A stretch of DNA of 64,000 nucleotides from Hyperoodon ampullatus (Eukaryota; Chordata; Mammalia; Artiodactyla; Ziphiidae), in assembly GCA_949752795.1 (NCBI GenBank), contig OX457064.1, positions 40,606,368-40,670,367 on the forward strand. Reading direction: 5' to 3'. Shown in pieces: positions 11,270 through 22,934 of this stretch (the stretch's first letter is position 1; each line of letters begins with the position of its first letter). The notes beneath the pieces were generated by a model. That model did not search any database and was not told the DNA's origin. It worked only from the letters and a program-made list of their open reading frames with translations. The position numbers were made by a program, and so were the translations under genes.

Positions 11270-12420
11270 AATGGGTAATCAAGAAATTCTTGATTTAAGC
11301 TTGGAATTGTATCTTTTTATTTGTAACAGCCCGACTGATAGCCAAGTTGTTTCTTTTTTTAAAATCCCAAATCTATAAGAGGAAAATGATAGCCAGCGTC
11401 ATCCAGTGAATTTTATGGATAGTTAAAGTAAAAATTATTATTTTCTAAATCTTGTTTCCCATATGTACATGAGTGAGTACAAACTTCAACTTTTAAACCA
11501 TGTTTAAGACATGCTACCAGAAGGAAAAATTTTGTCCACTATTTCAGTACTAAGTAATAAATGGATCTCACTCCTCTGCTTTTCATGACTTTAAATCATT
11601 TTTGAAAGGCACTCACTAATATCATATACAAGTTTTGCAGAGGTTTTTGTGGTAAACATTACAGCAAATTTCAGTGGAAACTATGAAGCTTGCATCATTT
11701 TCAAACATATACAGATAAAAATAAAACAGCAGTGAGGTGAAGCAAGGGGGTTGGTAAGGAATTGTGTATATGATAGATTTTTTGTTTGTTAGTTTTGTAA
11801 TTTGATCCTTTGAATTATATTTCTTTCTTTGATAGTAATAAGCCCTGAAAGAATATGATATCATAAATCCCAAAAGTGAACCCAGACCTACAAAAGATCC
11901 TGTTAATACTTTCCCTAACCCCTTTCATTCAAAAATCTTCTAAACTAAATATTCGGGCCTGTTTGCCTTACTTTTCATGGCACTTAGAGGTATGCTGGTG
12001 TTACGATAGGAAATGAGTTAAATATTTGATAGAATATCAGCTATACTTATTATAATTTGGTATTCAAAGCTTAATTAAGGATGAAATAAGGGTGAATGAA
12101 CAAGAAGAGTGTTCAAGCACTCATTGACAGAAAGGCAATTTTGTACTGAATATATTAAGAGAAAAAGGCATTGATATATTCTACCATAAAAGGTACATAG
12201 TTAGAAATTAATAGAATTGATCATTTTACAGTGGAGAGTTATGAAATATACTATATACTAATATGCTAATATACTATTGCAAAGGGCTCCTTAGAATGTA
12301 ACTGAATATCAAATATAATTTAGGTTTTAATAATTGCTGTAGGAAAATATAAAATTTTTAAAGATTTCCATTTGTGTAATTATTATTAGGTGCAAGAAAG
12401 GCAAAACATCCATTAAAGCA
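11270..12420. other. unique AT-rich stretch
   Basis: No gene or confident repeat. It contains ordinary A/T runs only. A short run of ATACTATATACTAATATGC type repeats lies near 12245-12275. Confidence 0.45.
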
Positions 12421-12424
12421 AAGG

Positions 12425-12625
12425 CCACTGATGTTTACCAAGTGTCTACTCCATTCTAAGTATGCATTTTCATGTACTCACAGCATCTTTTAGTATATAT
12501 TATTATATGCACTTTTCAGATGAGGGAATTGAGACCCAGAAAGTTAGTTAACTTGTCCAAGGTCATATCACTGTAAGTTATAAGGGTAGAATTCAAACCT
12601 CTTTTCTAACTGTACATTTGCTATT
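12425..12625 (-). mobile_element. MIR SINE, antisense
   Basis: Reverse-complement MIR. It shows CAAGTGTCTACTCCATTCTAAG, then CACTTTTCAGATGAGGGAATTGAGAC, then AACTTGTCCAAGGTCATATCACTG and GAATTCAAACCTC. Spacing agrees with the consensus. Confidence 0.85.
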
Positions 12626-13129
12626 ATACTATACTCCCACATAATAGTATTATGTTATTTTGTCTCCCAAAGAGTAACAATGACTGCATTGATGAGAATA
12701 TTAACACATATGACAGTTCCCTTATAAATACATACATTAATGAAATAAGCTATTTTTTAAAAGTCTGATCAGGACAGCAAGCCCAAATCTCTTGACCTCC
12801 TAAAAATATTCCCATTCTGAGAACTTTTACTGATGAGACTGCCTAAAAACTTGGAAGACGTGATATGAAGCCTGGTCTAAATAATGGCAGATATGGGGAA
12901 TGATGGAAGGTGGGAGGAGTTTACCAGTGAAGTGATTAACACTGGATTTTAAAAACAAGTTAACTCTCCTTAGGTGGGAAAGGATTTGGAAGACATACAT
13001 GAATTTACTTCAATTTAATTTTGCAGCAACAACCTTGACCTTTCCCTCCTTCTTCATTTGTTCTGGTTTCCACAGCAATGTACTCTTGTGAGTTTTATTC
13101 CTGCCTTACGAGCCCCTCCTTTTTAGCTG

Positions 13130-13350
13130 CTAAAAGCAACTTTTTTTCTCACCATCATTTCTCATAGTGCCTCAGGCTCAGTTCTCTTACTTTCACTCTG
13201 TGTCATCTACTCCCAACCCAAGACAATTTACCCTAGTCTCGTGGATTTCAACGCCTTCTAAATGCTATTGACCTAAAATTTTATCTACCCTTTCCTGGTT
13301 TCTCCATTGAATTTCAGACTTATTAAATCTAATTACCTACTCTGTATCTA
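13130..13350 (+). mobile_element. L2 LINE fragment, sense (probable)
   Basis: Late part resembles the L2 region encoding the reverse transcriptase tail: GATTTCAACGCCTTCTAAATG, GACCTAAAATTTTATCTACC, then TGAATTTCAGACTTATTAAA. Strongly decayed. An antisense piece of the same L2 region follows immediately. Confidence 0.5.
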
Positions 13351-13379
13351 AGTGGGGCAATGCAAGTTTGGAAATAATA

Positions 13380-13455
13380 GGAGTTGTCTAAGCTGGAGAT
13401 GTAAATTTGGGAGACAACTATTTAAAGATCCATGGGAATTGATGAGTTTGGAGAG
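13380..13455 (-). mobile_element. L2 LINE fragment, antisense
   Basis: AGCTGGAGATGTAAATTTGG, then GAGACAACTATTTAAAGATC matches the reverse complement of an L2 block remembered as GCTGGAGATATAAATTTGGGAGTCATC. It abuts a sense fragment of nearly the same L2 region. Confidence 0.55.
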
Positions 13456-13865
13456 GCAAGTTAGGTTTCTTATATTATTCTAACTACAAAAATGCAGTCA
13501 TAAAACAATCTCACTGCTCACCCATATTACTTTATTTGAATACATGTAAATCTAATTAAGCTATATAATGGTTATTTCTATTTGAAACAATTTTTTGTTT
13601 GTTTTAGAACCACTAGTTAGCATTCTAACCAATTTATGTATGAAAGAACAGATAAAATTACAACTTGGTATTATTACCAGTTCTTCAATTCTGTATGAAG
13701 CAGCAGGGATTCAACCTCCTATACCAAAGATTGATCTGTTAAAGATCTAACAGATGTAAATACTTGCAGGTAATGTGACTGGGTGAAGATGATTCATTCT
13801 TTGCACTACATTTTTAATGAAATTCAGTGTCATGAAATCTACTCTTTTTTGAAATATACTTTCAT

Positions 13866-13920
13866 TCATCCCTTCATTTGTCCACTCATTTCACTCATCC
13901 CTCATTTGTCCACTCATTTA
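13866..13920 (+). repeat. two-copy imperfect tandem repeat, about 26 bp
   Basis: TCATCCCTTCATTTGTCCAC TCATTT at 13866-13891 recurs at 13895-13920 with one base lost. It is a short local duplication with a 29-bp period. No function is suggested. Confidence 0.85.
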
Positions 13921-14294
13921 TAATACCCAAAATACATTTATTTTAAAGTTTATTTACTTTTTAGGATGCATAGAAGTACTAGGTCTTCTGGTTCCTGAGT
14001 AGAGACTGCAGTAAGGGAGGGAGGAGGGTTGTGGAGGTACCCACAGGTGGAAGAGTTTTAAAGTGCATCTCCATCAGATGCTGACCTTCAAATTACATAA
14101 TCAGAGGTGAGAGCTTCACAGTTTTACAGCTAGCAAATCTGAAAGCAGAGATACAGCAGCAAAATATTTTGTGTAACAATAACTTGAATGATTAAGATGA
14201 AATATATATATTGTTTTTATCTATGGTTAGCAATAAATTCTTGTAACTTTTAAATATTTGCCTATCAAATGAATGTGTGAAATTTTACCTTTTT
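13921..14294. other. unique stretch
   Basis: No gene or recognisable repeat. A purine-rich patch lies near 14010-14050. Confidence 0.45.
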
Positions 14295-14431
14295 CTTTGG
14301 GGGTGATGAAAATGTTTTGGAAATTGACAGAGGTGGTGGTTGTCCAACACTGCAGTAAAGGCCTCTGAACTGTACACGTTTAAGTGATTCATTTTATGTT
14401 ATCTGAATTTGCCCTCAGTAAAAAAAAAAAA
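14295..14431 (+). mobile_element. L1M 3' end fragment
   Basis: GGGGGTGATGAAAATGTTTTGG, then TGGTGGTTGTCCAACACTG, then ACTGTACACGTTTAAGTG and a terminal A-run at about 14421-14431. This is the typical end of old L1MC/L1ME elements. Only about 140 bp survive. Confidence 0.8.
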
Positions 14432-14689
14432 GAAAAATAGTGTCACGCAGAGGAAAAAGATGAAATCAATGTTTCAAATTTCTCTAGATTGTAAAAAACA
14501 AAAGTAAAAACCCCCTGTTTACATACAGGAAAGTATTTCTAAAGTACTTAGAAAACAGACCTCTCCACCAGAGATAAAATTTTCATAACATATTCCCTCT
14601 AGCCAACCTAAGTCACTGCTTAATTAAAGCCCCAGATCCTCTATTATGAATGCCTGGGAGCCTTTAAGCACCTTCTTCAGTTAATTGCT

Positions 14690-15039
14690 GGAGCTAAGAA
14701 TCCACTGGAGAGTGGCTTCCTCTTGCTACTCAAAGTTAGGAAGGTGGAGCCCAGGTGCCTTAATTTATCTGCCCATGGTCAAAAGGGCTAGCAATCTGGT
14801 AAATGTCAGAAACAGCCGGCAGGACGCGGTCAGTCGCTGCACTCAGAGACAGGTGGACGAAGACTGCTAAAGAGATTTCACCCCTGAGTGCTGCCTCGGC
14901 AGCGGCTGCATTTTGTGGACATGTTGCTAGCAAGCTTTAAGATGTGCTGGGTGAGCAGGTGGGTTGCACTTGACCCTCCCATGTCCCTGGCAGAATTACA
15001 AAGCGCTCTTCTCTGGGGAGATGCTGCCTATCTTGCAGG
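14690..15039 (+). other. candidate exon or promoter block (unidentified)
   Basis: A GC-richer block in AT-rich, repeat-free surroundings, with clustered CpGs around 14815-14920 (AGCCGGCAGGACGCGGTCAG, GTCGCTGC, GACGAAG, CTCGGCAG) and again in AAGCGCTC near 15002. It ends with a strong splice-donor-like junction CAG|GTAAGG, exon side ending at 15039. An ATG at 14921 with G at -3 opens MLLASFKMCWVSRWV and stays open through the donor to a stop at 15121. I do not recognise the peptide. It could be a 5' UTR exon, a lncRNA exon or a promoter remnant. No repeat family explains it. Exon status is inference only. Confidence 0.4.
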
Positions 15040-18000
15040 TAAGGGTGGATTTAATCAGTCTTCCCATCTGCCCCTTTTTCCAAAATCCTTTGCTCAGTTT
15101 GGAAGATCTCTGACCCGGTAGAGATGAGCAGTGGGGGTGGATGTCATTGTATCCCCTTTAGCTTTGCTGAGTGAGGGGATACACCCCTATTTTATGGGTA
15201 ATCACTCTTCTCATTGCCTGTCTCCCCTTTTTATTTTGTCTTCCCCCCCGGAATAATTGAGAATGTAAATTATATAATTATAAAAAAATATGTTTTGTTA
15301 TTGAAATATGATTTTTGGCTTAAGGTGTTTCCTCTTGTGTACTTCTGGCATTAATGTTTGGTACTGTTATAGGTTTTGAATGAAAGAAAGTGTAGAGAGA
15401 GTGGGTATACTTGATTCCAATTTTAGAAAGCCTGTGGTTGCCCTTGGGCTGCTTCCTCCCGGAGAGCCCTTGCTCCGTATCTCACAGACTTAGAGCTGGG
15501 ACATTTTGCTGCCGCGATAAAAGGACCCAGTTACTTTCTTTTAAGGAAGTTTGATGGCATATAACATAGTGATATACATGGTTACATACGTTTGGGTGCC
15601 CCCAGGGAGGGAAGTGGAAAGTTTGACAATCCTGCATATGTTTTCAGATGTTGAAGTTCATGAACTCTAAAGGGCCAGGTGTCAAAATGGTTTTGTTTAT
15701 GTGGTTTGGGAAAATTACAGTCTAAATGTAAATACAATGTAGGCCATCTTGATTTGCTGAAATATGTGTACGGCCTGATAAGACAAATACTTAATAAATG
15801 ACTTTCTAATAATGTAAATGCTACAACCTAGAATTTAGTAGATATGTCTAAACTGGAAGTAACTCATAGTTTAGTTTCCCTGCGACTTTCTCAATGTGTA
15901 TCAAAACACACAAAGTAGTCAAATTCCAAGTACTTGAAGATGAGTATAACAGCCCAGATCCTAGAATCTAAAGAATGTGCTTAATATATTCAATGGCACA
16001 CATTTAAATGACAAATTTACCCCCAAATCATTAACTCAGAACACGTAACTTCATAAAATATTTTTTATTCAACAGCAATCCTTAAACATGAATCAGTAGG
16101 ATTAATTTTGGGATTGAAGATGAAGAATAACAAGTGGGTATGCTGAAAGTTAATGGTGGATATTTTTTTCCCTATTGAGTCAACCAATTTTATAGGAAAG
16201 AACAGTGTCCGCCAAATTTAAAGAAAACAAATAAACCCTAAAATAGTATGGTTGCTTTGATTCAGTTGGCACTGAGATTTTCTAAGTAAAGGAAAGAACT
16301 GGGTGGACATATATTTGTGGTGAGAGCATAGTTTTAGGGTTTTTTGTTGTTCTTTTGGTGTGTGTGATGGATTTCTTTTGCTGTCATAATTTGTGATGTG
16401 AATTGAATGTGGTAGAAGTGATGGCCCTGAAATTTTTTTGATGTGTATGTGTTTGTGTTTATGTGTGTATAGAGGTTATTTACTTTTCACATGAATGAAA
16501 TAATTTAAATAATAGAGTAGTGGATTTCTCCCAGTCAAGCACTTAGCTTTGAGATTAGTATATATTTTTATAGGGCCTCATTTCTCTCATGTATTTTAGA
16601 TTAGATCTGCTTATGATGAAGTATTTTCTCATGATAGTGATTCATTTAAGACACTAAACTAATTTCTTTATGGATTGGTTACATATGTATATATGAAATT
16701 CCTACACTTGGCTTAATGTGATCTATTTAAAGTAACATGAAGACTACTGTTAAGTTTGGTGAGAAATCTGAATATTGTGAGTGGCTACAGAAACCGTAAC
16801 TGAAGACAGGTAATATGTAGAGTGTAGACTGCTACTGTATTATCTAAGTTATGGATATGAAAGCTAAAGTATATTTATCTACACATGCTACAATAAATCT
16901 TAACAGTAACTGGTATGCAGAGAACATTTGAAAGGTAGTCCTGGCCAGACACAAGTCATTTGGCAGTGGCCTTGCCTAGTATATATTTTCAGGCCTGTCT
17001 GCACAAAGATGCTGGCATGTAAACCATGATTTCTATTCCAGGTGATGGATTTCTATCCAAGTAAGTGAGTGACTAAATATTTTCCGGTGGAATCTAGGCA
17101 CCATAAAATCACTGAAGCCAAATAAAAAAGTTGTCGACCTTTCTAAAATGTAATTATAATAGCTTTGCATACCACTATGACAGAAAAAATATTTCCACTT
17201 AGATCACCAAATAATGGAATGGGTTGAACCTAATTGGAAAAAAAAAAGTAATACGAGTATGCTGCTAATATTTCTTTTTATCAGCAGTAATGAATGTCTT
17301 ACTGAATTTTTATGAATTTCTAGAAAACTTCCTGGTCATTAACAATAACTGAATACACTGATTCCACATCCAACTCTATCAAAGAAAACAAATCCAATCT
17401 GAACCCACTGAAAACCCATGCCATCATCACTTCATCTCATTTATTCTACACAGAACCAGTTGAGAAACCGAACACTTTACATTAGTTTATTTATGTTACC
17501 CTAAGCAATTAGAGATGAATATGCCTTTCCAAGCGATATAAATGTGAGGCTCCCTTTGTGGCACGTTGTTTAAATTTACAACATAAAGCTAGCATTTCCA
17601 TCTCCAATAAAATCCAAACAGACATTTAATTTTGGTGCATGACATTTCTGACTAAAATAGAGCCAGAAAAGGCTCTAGGACAGCTCTTGTTCATGAATTC
17701 GAACAAATTGGGGATCTGTGAATTTATAGCCAGGTTTTTCTGTACTATTGTTTAAAATAACACACATGGAAAACACGCCATGGGTGTGTTGTAATTCAGC
17801 TTTAATGATGTAACACTTGGTTTCAGTCAGTTGTTGGAGTGCTGCAAGTGACATTGGTTTTGTGCTTCAGACGTTGCATGTAACTTAGCAATTATAGTAA
17901 GGCTTTCAATAATGGCTGTTGGCGGGATATCCGCAAGTGAAGTCATAGCAATTTTGAAAGAGAAAGCTAATAAAAATACACCTGCTTATAGTGGAAAGTG

Positions 18001-19846
18001 AGCCTTTAATATCTCTACTTTGAAGTTGGGCGAAGCCTTTGGTATTAACTAACAGATATTATGATGTAAGAATAATCCACTGCCCCAAGGGAGAACAAGG
18101 TTGAAGTTACAAAAGACTGTTATTTTCTAATCACCTACTTTTCAGTCACTCTAATATCATGAAAGGAGAATAGAATGAGGTGATGTTTTTTTCTGAAATA
18201 CCTCAAAAATATTACTATTTGAAAGCAAATCGTAATTGTAAATATACAAGCTAGCACATACATATTCCTTAAACTAGTCAATAAGGGCATCAATAACACT
18301 TTTTAGTAAGTGTGTTTTTGTTGTCAGAGACTTCAGAATGATGTGAAATTTTACATTCTAATATATCATTTCAAGATGACGTTTAAAGTTTCAAATTTTG
18401 CTTTATGAGTTTTTCTTTCTCCTTCCTCCTTTTCCTTGGCCACTTCTAAAGTCATTTATTTATAGTTCTTTACATGTAAAAAAATGAGAAAATAAAGGTG
18501 TTTGTGAAACTTCCTTTTACATCATTTGGAGTATTACTGCTCTCAGGAATCCTCTTTGTGATATGGGAAATTAATTCCCTCTGTTGTTCACTTGCTTCCT
18601 TCATGCTTACTTGGGCTTACTTGTAGTCTATAGTAACTTTAATGGGACATTTAAAATATTGAGTCCATAATAAATGCTGATATATTGACATCACTGGAAG
18701 AAGAGATATTTAAGGAATAAATACAGTTGGAATTTGGAAATTCTGCAGAGAAAAAATGACTATTAAGTACCATACTACAATTACTTTTACCACTTTTCCT
18801 GATACTTATTGCAATAATATTTTTAACTTTTAAGTGTGATGTCTAGATTAGTGTGAAATAATTTGTACAATCAATATTTTTCCAAGTACTTTAAATATGG
18901 TTGGTTTTCTGTAGTCATTTTCTCTACAAGTGAATTTTTGAACCCATGGCAGTAACTTTCTTTTTTTTTTTCTTCTTCTCTTTTTTTTTCCTTTTCAATT
19001 CAGTAGTGCATCTCAATAGAGAGTATCAAGTAACCCAAAGGGTATACATTAGCACTTGTCAGGGCCACATCAACATGCTAAGCACATTGAAACTTATTAC
19101 CAAGTTCAAAGAGAGTATATGGACTCTAAATCCCTTGTTAATGTGGTAAAGAATCATCATCAACGTGTTTGTTTTGTTGAAAGGAAGTTACATTTTATTT
19201 CTCATTTATGAAATGGACTTTGATGTTTCTTTAAGCCAGAGGGATTTTTTTTCCGCAATTCATTTACTGTATCAGCTAAGTGCACTCTTGTTAAAGAATG
19301 AGAAGTCTTTTTGGGGGGAAAGGAATAGAGTTGTTTTCTCTTTAGAATTTCAGTGTGTAATTTGCATTTAACTTTGAAAGTGGATTGTTGTTGCGTCTTG
19401 ACACCTGCTGAGATGAGTATCCATTTCAGGCTACAAAGTGGTGCTCTGAAATAAATATCAGCAAGCTTGTTCAATTTTGTCCGCTGTGTCATCACATTAG
19501 TACAAGATATTATGCTAAAATAGAATTGAACTCAATTTTCTGGTTGTATGTTTGGGCTATAAGCTTTTCCTTCTAGTATGCATCAAGAATTTCTATTGCC
19601 GGAGAGATTCCAAGGATTAAAAAAGAGAAACTGATCAATTTAACACTCATATGCCCAGAAAGCATCATGTAATTTATACCACACTATGAGACATTGGTAT
19701 TATTCTGTAATATCTGCCAGAGAATCGAGAGGTGAAATATAGTTTTAAATATCATTATGTAACAAAAATGTAAAATGTATTTTTATTTTGGTAATGAATA
19801 TAAATATAAATTATTGGGGTAAATCATTTTATTTTGAATGATAGTA
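15040..19846. other. 4.8 kb repeat-poor unique stretch
   Basis: I see no SINE, LINE, LTR or DNA transposon here, unusual for this window. A second small GC-richer patch with CpGs lies at about 15455-15520 (CTCCCGGAGAGCCC, TGCCGCGATAAAAGG). The block around 17740-18010 is complex and non-repetitive. TG-rich text occurs near 16360-16470. No coding frame is supported. Confidence 0.5.
18959..18997 (+). repeat. polypyrimidine (T-rich) tract
   Basis: An almost pure pyrimidine run of about 40 nt, mostly T with a few C. It is not attached to a recognisable retroelement body on either side, so it looks like simple low-complexity sequence and not a poly-A tail. Confidence 0.85.
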
Positions 19847-20012
19847 ATTATTTATTAAGCCCCAACTAAGTACCAGGCACTCTCTTGGGCCCCTGGCTTC
19901 ATTTAGTTTATTTCATTTCATATCAACTATTCTTGGAATTATACAGAATGGCCTTGTTTCGTATTTTGATTTGCCCAAGGTCATATAACTAATAAGCGGA
20001 AAAATCAGGGTA
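19847..20012 (-). mobile_element. MIR SINE, antisense
   Basis: TTTATTAAGCCCCAACTAAG, then TACCAGGCACTCTCTTGGGC, later TTGCCCAAGGTCATATAACT and AATAAGCGG. This is the reverse-complement MIR core and tail in correct order. Confidence 0.85.
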
Positions 20013-20804
20013 TCACGTTAGGATGGGCCAGAAGCTGGAGGCGAGGTAGGCAAGGGAAAATGAGGTAAAATATCGGAAAGAGGATATAATGAGAGAATAT
20101 ATTAAAGAAAAATGTAAGTGAAGTACACGGAATCCAGTGCCTGAAGATGTGGTCTTTTAAAATTTTTGTGAGAGTTCCTGATAAGAGAGATTTTGGCCTC
20201 AGGGATGCTTTTGACAGTTGAAATCCATTCAGTTTCTCATATTTGCTGCGTTCCTATGATAAACCAGAAGCAGGCACAGAGTAAACTGTCAGTAACAAAG
20301 AGGGGAGTCCTGATAGGGAGGAAGATGCCAGTGTCCAGTGAAGGTGTATATTAATCAACATTTTTTGCTCACAAAAAGACTGACATCATTTTTTTGTTTA
20401 GTGCAGTCTTCTGTGTCTTTTAGGACCCCAGGCTCCTTCCATCTTATGGTTTCTCCTCCCTCTCTTCTGAAGGAAAAGTAGAAGGGGAGGAGAAGATTGT
20501 CCACTAGAGGGCTTTAGGCCATGGTGGAAGCAGCACATATAACCTCTCCTCCCATTTCATTGTCAGGACTTAGTCAGATGGCCATTCTTAATTAAACATG
20601 AGGCTGAAAAATACAATCGAGCCTAACAAGAGACAGTTATGTTTTAGCGAACACTTAGTCTTGGCTATAAGTTGCAAAAATCTGTATGGTAGCACAGCCT
20701 GTCCTGAGAGAGGTCTTTGTGTGTTTTTTTCTGTGTTTAAGCACCAGCCCCACCTCTCCCCCCTGCCCCAACATACAATTTTAATAGCACCTTTTGCAAT
20801 CTTT
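20013..20804. other. unique stretch
   Basis: No gene or confident repeat. It holds one CTCF-like 14-mer at 20501. A C-rich patch near 20745-20775 is simple sequence. Confidence 0.45.
20501..20514 (+). promoter_or_regulatory. CTCF-like motif (candidate)
   Basis: CCACTAGAGGGCTT matches the CTCF core CCASYAGRKGGCRS at 12 of 14 positions, including the central CCACTAGAGGGC. Such motifs arise by chance, so occupancy is unproven. Confidence 0.35.
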
Positions 20805-20898
20805 TAAAGCACATACTGAGTGCTAGTCACTATACTAACCTCTTGGTTTACATTTCTTCATTTTATACCCATAACAATTCCATAAGATATGTTACTCA
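20805..20898 (-). mobile_element. MIR SINE, antisense, left part (split by LTR)
   Basis: AAAGCACATACTGAGTGCTA, then CATTTTATACCCATAACAATTCC and ATAAGATATGTTACTC. This is the tail half of an antisense MIR. It stops where the MLT1-like LTR begins, and the rest resumes after 21427. Confidence 0.75.
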
Positions 20899-21427
20899 TG
20901 TTATAGTTATTTTGGCTACATAACAAGATATCCTAAATCTTAGTGGCTTAACAGTAGCAATCATTTATATTCTCATAACTTCTTTTGGTCAGGAATTCAG
21001 GAAAGGCTTAGCTGGGAAGTCATTACTTAGCTGGGAGTCTGTCTCTGCTGCAGTGGCAGTCATATGTTGGCTGGGGTTGAAGTCATCTAAAGGCTTGACT
21101 AAGACTGGAGGTCTTACTTCCGAGGCTTGAAAGATGAAACCGGTCATGGACTTGGTAACTTCAGTTCCTCTGTATCGACCTGCCTCTTGCTTGCTTAAAT
21201 GTCTTTAAAACATGGCTCTGGGTTGCCCAGAGTGAACAATCTAAGAGGTGAGGGGAGAAGCTGTAATGCCTTTTATGACCTAATTTAGAAGTCATACAAT
21301 ATCACTTCACCGTATTCTGTGGGTCACACAGGGCCAATCCTGATTCATTGTGGGAGGATCTTTTATATAACAGTGTGACTACCAGAAGGATAGATCACTG
21401 GGATCATTTTGCAGGTTGATTCATACA
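20899..21427 (-). mobile_element. MLT1-like LTR (ERVL-MaLR), antisense
   Basis: Solo LTR of the old non-infectious MaLR group, read in reverse. It starts TGTTATAG at 20899 and ends near CATACA at 21427, consistent with TG…CA termini. Internal landmarks are AGTGGCTTAACAGTAGCAATC (antisense of the LTR 3' end), then GGAATTCAGGAAAGGC, TGACTAAGACTGGAGG and GAAGTCATACAATATCAC. These follow the MLT1 order that I remember. No internal retroviral genes are present. The LTR sits inside a MIR. Confidence 0.8.
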
Positions 21428-21545
21428 CTTCCATTTAGGAGGTAAGGATGGTGAGGCTTAAAGGAAGGTTAAGTGTATTGCTCAAGGTCACATAATTAGC
21501 AAGCCCATACCTGCACATAGAATGTTTGGCTTTAAAATCCATACT
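21428..21545 (-). mobile_element. MIR SINE, antisense, right part
   Basis: Resumes the split MIR: CTTCCATTTAGGAGGTAAGG, then GGCTTAAAGGAAGGTTAAGT, then TTGCTCAAGGTCACATAATT and AGCAAGCCCATA. Together with the part ending at 20898 it forms one ordered antisense MIR. Confidence 0.75.
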
Positions 21546-22234
21546 ATTAACAATGAAAATACATTGTCACTATAAACAGATAAAGTACGTATGCATGTGT
21601 TTCTCCCAGAAAAAAATATTTGCAGCCAGTAAGCACAAACAGAAGCAAAAGCTACTATAGAAATTCAAATAGTTCAAATGTCAGAATTTGAAATAAAGGG
21701 AGTGCTTAGTATCAGAAAAGCTCAGAACTTTCTTGCAACTCAGATCTAGAAATTACAACATAAATGATTATCAAAATATTCTTTTTCCATAGATGCATAT
21801 TGTATTAGTAAGTCATCAGTTCCTTTTTGGGTATTGAAATTAGCAGAAGAGGAGGGACTAGGTGAGAATTATAGTTAGGGTTGAAATTCAACCTTACCCA
21901 AAGCCCCTTTCTGGAGCCAGGACAATTGCTCCTATTTTTTTCTCCTCCCCCAAAGGTAAAGTTAACTATTATCAACGGTTTTAAAGTGAAGCACAGTTAG
22001 GCTGTGAGCCTAGGATTCTATTTTCTTAGACTATTTGTAAGTAGGTTGACAGATGGATATTTTAGTTTTATAACACTGTGAAATAATCCAGCTTATCACT
22101 GGTGATTACAATAAAAAGAATATGTTTAAAAATTAATAGTCTCAAAAAGTTAAGAAATTGTTGTATAATGTCTTGTCATTAAATTTAATGTATCAAAAAT
22201 AAATGATGCCATGCAATTCCATATGTTAGTGACA
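21546..22234. other. unique AT-rich stretch
   Basis: No gene or confident repeat seen. It contains several A-rich patches and ordinary unique sequence. Confidence 0.45.
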
Positions 22235-22335
22235 TTTCCCCCTCCACCAGTCCATAAGCTACTTGAGCACAAGATACATGTCTCGTTTTATTTTCAGTCT
22301 CTGACATTAAGTACAGAGTTAATACTCCACTAACT
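22235..22335 (+). mobile_element. L2 LINE 3' fragment, sense
   Basis: CCCTCCACCAGTCCATAAGC, then TACTTGAGCACAAGATACATG and TCTCGTTTTATTTTCAGTCT. This mirrors the L2 3' UTR block CCACTAGACTGTAAGCTCC followed by GGGCAGGGAC and the TATCCCCAG region. Confidence 0.7.
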
Positions 22336-22434
22336 TTCGTGAGCTGCATCTTCACTCTCTACCAAACTCAACAAGAAAAGACATTCATGGAAATGAATCT
22401 CCCTTATGCTCCTCCAGCAAATTGCATCCAAACT

Positions 22435-22620
22435 CCCACAGGTGGGTTTGAATCTAAAGCTACCACTTCCTATCCCATGATCACTCTGTTTCCCTTTCTG
22501 TAAAATGAAGAGTCAGGGACATTGGTTTTGAGAGGATTAAATAGGATAATGACGTTAATGAAGAGAACATTTCTAATACAGATAACAGTAAGTGACACCT
22601 ATAGTGACTATATAAAAATG
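22435..22620 (+). mobile_element. MIR SINE, sense
   Basis: GGTGGGTTTGAATCTAAAGC, then CTGTTTCCCTTTCTGTAAAATG, then GAGAGGATTAAATAGGATAATG. The order fits MIR from the B-box side to the tail. Confidence 0.75.
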
Positions 22621-22934
22621 GTACCTGCTAGTTGCTAGGTTATTCCACTCTGAAAGTAAAGATATATTTGAATCGTCCTTCTGTCATTTTCATTTCAGAA
22701 ACAAATGTTTTTCCTTCAAGCAAGTACTCATTGTTTACCTGGCCCCAGACTTCTTGATTATAGTCAATGTCTTGTCACACTTTTTAGGAACTTCCAATTA
22801 GTTGTGGAGGTTTTCTCCCTCTGCCCTATCAAACTTCAACTGGAGATCCTCATGACCTCTCCTTATATTTCTGAAATTTTTAATAACTTGTTTTTATTAG
22901 CCATGATTTATAGCCATCATTGAAAAAAAGTACT

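Noticed and set aside
13866..13920. Repeated CTCATTTGTCCACTCATTT-like units as a CRISPR or regulatory array
   Set aside because: Only two copies with no unique spacers, in mammalian DNA. Simple local duplication.
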